This document shows, piece after piece, positions 60,610 to 64,000 of a stretch of DNA of 64,000 nucleotides. Origin of the DNA: an uncultured bacterium (lineage in GTDB: Bacteria; Cyanobacteriota; Vampirovibrionia; Gastranaerophilales; Gastranaerophilaceae). Position numbers and translations under genes: made by a program. Positions within the stretch are counted from its first letter, which is position 1. Each line of letters opens with the position of its first letter. The notes under the pieces are model-generated. The model made no database searches, was not told the origin of the DNA, and saw only the letters and a list, made by a program, of their open reading frames with translations. The stretch spans positions 14,345-78,344 of the forward strand of contig USFB01000007.1 of NCBI GenBank assembly GCA_900553895.1, read 5' to 3'.

Positions 60610-60638
60610 TTGTTATTGTCTAAAAAAAGTGCTATAAT
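60610..60638 (+). promoter_or_regulatory. putative leaderless promoter of the DUF3137 gene
   Basis: TTGTTA (60610-60615), 17 nt, TATAAT (60633-60638) with TGC extension, then 7 nt to the ATG at 60646. Confidence 0.6.
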
Positions 60639-60645
60639 AAACCGG

Positions 60646-61791
60646 ATGCAATCTAATTTAAAAAAAGAAGTTATTAATAAGTTTAGCAAAGATGTTTTTC
60701 CATCTTTCTTAGCTTTTGAAAAAGAGCGTAAAAAGATTTTAACCCAAATGATTATAACGGAAGCTATTCTAGCATTAATTCCACTATTATTTTATTTTAA
60801 TCTTTCCGCTATCAATACGTATATAGAACAAATTAATCACGCATCTTGGTTAACAGCATTGCACATTATAGTTGCAATTGAAATTCTAATCACAATCATA
60901 CGTCCATCTTTTATTTGTTCAGATTTCCAAACTAAATTACAAAAGATGGCATTACCAACAGTATTAAAAACGATTGGAAACATTGAACATTTTTATAATA
61001 ATCCTTTGTTCACAAAACAAGAATTGCAGAACACCGGACTATTTAGTTTGTTTAGCCTGATAAGTTCCGATGATTCATTTGTCGGCGAATTTAAAGGTGT
61101 AAAATATAGAATTGCAGAATTGCTGTTAGAAGCTAAAGGGAAAAAAGATAACCGAACAACAGTTTTTGATGGTGTTGTATTTGCATTTGAAATGAATAAA
61201 AAATTTAACTCTCAAACAACAATAACTTCAACAGGTGACTTTGCAACAAGAAACAATGCTCCGTTTTGTTTGTACGTGCTCATTTGCGTCCTCACTGTTG
61301 TAACTCTCATATTTGGCTTCCTGAAAATAAATGCTATATCTTCTGTTTTTCCAATGTTGCCATTAGTTCTAGTGCCAACATTATCATCTTTATTATTTGG
61401 AGTTATGATAATCTTTCTTGCTCAATATATCTCAAAGCAAGCAAACAATAACTTACAGATAAGTGATAATAAAATAAAACTGGAAGACATATATTTCAAC
61501 AAGCAATTTAATGTTTATTCTGATGATGAAGTCGAAACAAGATATTTGTTGACAACAGCTTTTATGGAACGACTTTCAAACTTGAAAAAAAGTTTAAAGC
61601 TAAAAAATTTAAAATGTGCTTTTATAGATAATCAAGTTATTTTTGCCTTATCAAAAGACAAAAACATGTTTGAATTTGGTAGTTTATTCAAACCTTTGAA
61701 TCAATTTGAAAATATTTCTTTCTTTGATGAGTTATTTTCAATCTTGGATTTAATTGAATACTTTAAACTCAATGAAAAAACAGGTTTGTAA
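60646..61791 (+). CDS. DUF3137 family membrane protein
   Basis: A 381-residue protein. Two TM helices near residues 33-50 and 60-80, a soluble part (LISSDDSFVGEFKGVKYRIA; TTVFDGVVFAFEMNKKF), two more helices near 205-265, and a C-terminal domain with VYSDDEVETRYLLTTAFMER and CAFIDNQVIFALS. These fit DUF3137, whose function is unknown. The start at 60646 is preferred: an upstream frame extension would begin inside the -35/-10 region. There is no Shine-Dalgarno. Confidence 0.82.
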   Translation: MQSNLKKEVINKFSKDVFPSFLAFEKERKKILTQMIITEAILALIPLLFYFNLSAINTYIEQINHASWLTALHIIVAIEILITIIRPSFICSDFQTKLQKMALPTVLKTIGNIEHFYNNPLFTKQELQNTGLFSLFSLISSDDSFVGEFKGVKYRIAELLLEAKGKKDNRTTVFDGVVFAFEMNKKFNSQTTITSTGDFATRNNAPFCLYVLICVLTVVTLIFGFLKINAISSVFPMLPLVLVPTLSSLLFGVMIIFLAQYISKQANNNLQISDNKIKLEDIYFNKQFNVYSDDEVETRYLLTTAFMERLSNLKKSLKLKNLKCAFIDNQVIFALSKDKNMFEFGSLFKPLNQFENISFFDELFSILDLIEYFKLNEKTGL

Positions 61792-61802
61792 CTTTTCTTT
61801 AT

Positions 61803-62912
61803 TTAATCTTTCGGAATTTCTGCAAATAAGCAATGAACGCTACCGTCATTATTTTTCAACAGATTTGAAATAGTTTTATCACCTACAAAATGAATATCAT
61901 CGGGTGCAATAATTCCATTCAAACTTTTCTTAAAAATTCTTTCAAAACTAAAATCAATCTTTTCTGCAATTTCAGGCGTTAAACCTAACTGTTCGTCAAG
62001 AACGGACTTACCTGCAACATAAACAAGTGATTTATCATCTCGTTCATGAACAATCGCATTCATAAAATTCATTTTATATTTTATATCTTCTAAAAACGAA
62101 GGAATATTTCCACAAATAGCACCACCTGAGTTTGGTTTAACTATTAAACCGGGGACTTTTATTACATTAAATTTGTTATACTTAAGCTCTTGTTGCAGTG
62201 TTTTGTATCTCTTTGGCGTATTATATTGTTTATCACTTTCTAAAATTTCTTCCTTTAGGTAATTTAGCTTTCTAATCACACCTTCTAATTGACTATCATT
62301 ACTTTTAGCAAAAATGTCCTTTGCCCTATTTATACCTTTTTCCAATTCGCTCAAAAGCATTTTAGGGTCATTGACTAAAATCCTTTTGTTATTAAGAGGT
62401 CGAATAGACAAATCCAGGTGAAAATCAGGCTGCGAAACCGTAATAACTTTATGTTTTCCAAAGAAGTCCTGAATTGATTTAGGGCTTTTTATGCTTAATT
62501 CTTCTTTGCCCAAAAGAACGACTTCTTTACCACCGTCTTTTATGAAGAAATAGTTTCCACCTTCAACGTGATTATACTTTTCTTCTATCGGAAGCTTAAA
62601 CATTTCTTTTATATCTTTTAAATTTGTATCTTCTTGAGTAAAGCCTTTTGATTCAATTGTTTTATTAGGAAAAAATGCCAATCTGTCTTGAACCCAAGGC
62701 CAAAAGTTTGAAAAATTTGGCTTTGCATCCGGAAACTCATTTTTTAGAATTTTTTTGGGTGTTTGAATAAAAATATCAACACCTTCTTTATTCAATATTT
62801 CTGCAGTTTGAGTTGCTAAGCCATAAAACGATTTTCCAAAACCTCCATCTCTGGTAAAAATTCCCTTCAAAGGTCTTGCATCATAGCCGGTAAATGATAT
62901 ATTGTTTGACAT
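61803..62912 (-). CDS. deiminase/amidinotransferase-like (GME superfamily) protein with ISFTG signature
   Basis: A 369-residue protein starting MSNNISFTGYDARPLKGIF. Motifs resemble the guanidino-group modifying (pentein) superfamily that includes peptidylarginine and agmatine deiminases: WPWVQDRLAF (about 70), NHVEGGNYFFIKDG (Glu about 117), FHLDLSIRPL (His-x-Asp about 165) and, near the C-terminus, GSVHCLFAEIP with a Cys in the nucleophile position. If active, it would attack a guanidinium substrate such as arginine. A Lys/Glu-rich insert (about 185-245) is unusual. AAAGGAG is placed well before the ATG. The fold call rests on motif order only. Confidence 0.65.
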   Translation of the reverse strand: MSNNISFTGYDARPLKGIFTRDGGFGKSFYGLATQTAEILNKEGVDIFIQTPKKILKNEFPDAKPNFSNFWPWVQDRLAFFPNKTIESKGFTQEDTNLKDIKEMFKLPIEEKYNHVEGGNYFFIKDGGKEVVLLGKEELSIKSPKSIQDFFGKHKVITVSQPDFHLDLSIRPLNNKRILVNDPKMLLSELEKGINRAKDIFAKSNDSQLEGVIRKLNYLKEEILESDKQYNTPKRYKTLQQELKYNKFNVIKVPGLIVKPNSGGAICGNIPSFLEDIKYKMNFMNAIVHERDDKSLVYVAGKSVLDEQLGLTPEIAEKIDFSFERIFKKSLNGIIAPDDIHFVGDKTISNLLKNNDGSVHCLFAEIPKD

Positions 62913-63030
62913 TTTTAACTCCTTTATACAAGGATTAAAACCTGTGAAAAATAAATTTGCTATTATTCTTAGACAGTGACAGGGCGTAAGACCTCACAGC
63001 GTGCAGTCGTTGAGAAGGCGTATGTTATTG

Positions 63031-63601
63031 AATAAGCCCCCCACCCTAACCCTCCCCCATAGGAGCACTACTGTCCATGATAATTTTTATCAAATGAACG
63101 ACATTTGCGCCGCGAGCGTGTAGCGATTAGCTACGATAGCGAGCGAGAGAGTGCGGGTTCACCCGCTACATCCATTTTATCAACGCTCGTAAGAGCGTAG
63201 GAAACGGTAGCGTGTTTTCTCTTTCTTTTCGTTCTTTTCTTTCTCTTTGCCTCGCAAATAAAGAGAAAGAAAAGGACATTTCAAAAAACTTTTTTTTATT
63301 TCAAAATAGTTCTTACTTTTTTCTTTTTTGTTGCGAAATAAAAAGAAAAAAGTAAGCAAAAAAGAAAAATAACGCACTGTTTTCTACGCTCTTACAAGCG
63401 TGGTTCAAATGGATGTAGCGGGTGAACCCGCACTTTCACGCTCGCTAAAAAACGCTCGCGGCGCGATTGTCGTTCTTTTTAAGTTTTGACTCAATGTTTG
63501 CAACATAACGATATTGATTTTATTCTATTTTAGAGATTTTTTAAAAAAATTATCATGGACAATAGTGCTCCTATGGAGGAGGGCTAGGGTGGGGGCTTAT
63601 T
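63031..63601. repeat. 571-bp imperfect palindromic element with G/C-rich terminal arms
   Basis: The left end AATAAGCCCCCCACCCTAAC, then GGAGCACTACTGTCCATGAT, is mirrored by the right end ATCATGGACAATAGTGCTCC and GGGCTAGGGTGGGGGCTTAT. Farther in, GTGCGGGTTCACCCGCTACA (63151) mirrors TGTAGCGGGTGAACCCGCAC (to 63433), and ACATTTGCGCCGCGAGCG mirrors CGCTCGCGGCGCGATTGT. The middle has pyrimidine- and purine-rich arms (TTCTTTTCTTTCTC / AGAAAAAAGTAAG). No gene is credible inside. Confidence 0.8.
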
Positions 63602-63617
63602 GTTGCAACAGGCACAT

Positions 63618-63654
63618 AAAAAACCTGCGGTTTTCGGAAGAAAACCGCAGGTTT
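63618..63654 (-). terminator. intrinsic terminator of gap
   Basis: AAACCTGCGGTTTTC / GAAAACCGCAGGTTT; on the minus strand it ends in a T run. Confidence 0.9.
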
Positions 63655-63683
63655 AAATGCTAATTCAAATTACAATTTAAAAA

Positions 63684-64000
63684 TTATAATTTAGAAGCAA
63701 CCATCTTAGTAGTTTCAGCTAAACGAGTTGAGTAACCCATTTCGTTATCGTACCAAGAAATAATCTTAACTTGGTTGCCACCCATAACTCTTGTTAATAG
63801 AGCGTCAACTGTTGAAGATTGTGAAGTACCAACGTAGTCAGAAGATACCAATGGTTCTTCAGTGTAGCAAAGAACGTGTCCGTCAGCACCTTCTTTAAGA
63901 GCTGCGTTTACTTCTTCTACTGTTACGTCTTTTTTAAGTTCAAATACAACGTCAACTAATGAAACGTCTGGAGTAGGAACTCTCATAGCGAAACCATCTA
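63684..64000 (-). CDS. gap: glyceraldehyde-3-phosphate dehydrogenase, C-terminal part (5' partial)
   Basis: The frame runs off the right edge; about 105 codons are visible. DGFAMRVPTPDVSLVDVVFE is the catalytic-domain signature, then KEGADGHVLCYTEEPLVSSD and ISWYDNEMGYSTRL, which closes the NAD-binding fold. This is the C-terminal third of GAPDH, which makes 1,3-bisphosphoglycerate in glycolysis. The catalytic Cys lies beyond the window. Codon use is strongly biased, as expected for a highly expressed gene. Confidence 0.97.
   Translation of the reverse strand, partial: DGFAMRVPTPDVSLVDVVFELKKDVTVEEVNAALKEGADGHVLCYTEEPLVSSDYVGTSQSSTVDALLTRVMGGNQVKIISWYDNEMGYSTRLAETTKMVASKL

Noticed and set aside
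63180..63377. A 65-codon minus-strand open frame, Lys/Phe-rich
   Set aside because: It lies wholly in the centre of the palindromic element and only translates its purine/pyrimidine arms; no ribosome site or family match.

Overview
This is an AT-rich chromosomal window with dense, short operons on both strands. It most resembles a Gastranaerophilales/Melainabacteria genome (non-photosynthetic relatives of Cyanobacteria, mostly from animal guts). I infer this from the mix of features: diderm traits (a TpsB/Omp85 porin, PilM/N/O type IV pilus proteins), prepilins with an FTLAEVLITLGIIG-type N-terminus, reverse rubrerythrin (an anaerobe trait), many TPR proteins, and several unrelated proteins carrying a short ISFTG/INFKG-like signature. 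No 16S gene is present, so the taxonomy is an inference.

Layout. 0-2 kb: 3' end of a helicase-nuclease gene, rpsO, and a prepilin. 2.6-10.2 kb: a six-gene membrane-complex operon related to hydrogenase-4/complex I whose large subunit lacks the cysteines that bind Ni-Fe (an Ehr-like complex). 10.2-18.4 kb: a small unknown protein, thioredoxin, a DnaQ-type exonuclease, a 23S rRNA m5U methyltransferase, a TPR protein, a primary-type sigma factor, RlmB and NadA. 18.5-21 kb: a PilM-PilN fusion and PilO. 21-26 kb: an orphan AbrB-type regulator, a TpsB porin, a GH77-like enzyme with a C-terminal membrane anchor, and a decayed GH108 lysozyme next to tRNA-fMet. 27-30 kb: an isolated rpsE-rpmD-rplO-secY block. 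30-37 kb: a giant 2268-residue unknown protein with exact-period 29-residue repeats. 37-51 kb: Ogt, an orphan histidine kinase, a UvrA-like ATPase, reverse rubrerythrin, a secreted TPR protein, Dus, GlyS, a YhaM-like exonuclease and a DUF4127 protein. 51-60 kb: IlvD with an in-frame repeat insertion, a glycine-zipper protein, and the six-gene operon unknown-yqgF-DUF1292-triple Clp_N-tilS-hpt. 60-64 kb: a DUF3137 membrane protein, a deiminase-like (GME superfamily) protein, a 570-bp palindromic element and the 3' part of gap.

The intergenic space is unusually rich in short palindromic repeats of several families. Two large elements (about 45.6-45.9 kb and 63.0-63.6 kb) share related G/C-rich inverted arms but have different centres. 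An arm of the same family lies in frame inside ilvD. Four genes (ogt, the 42.5-kb TPR gene, the DUF4127 gene and the DUF3137 gene) have a -10 box 6-7 nt before the ATG and no Shine-Dalgarno, which predicts leaderless transcripts. The best candidates for undescribed biology are the Ehr-like complex, the N-terminal FTG/FKG signature family, the ATPase-less triple Clp_N protein, the giant repeat protein and the mosaic repeat elements.
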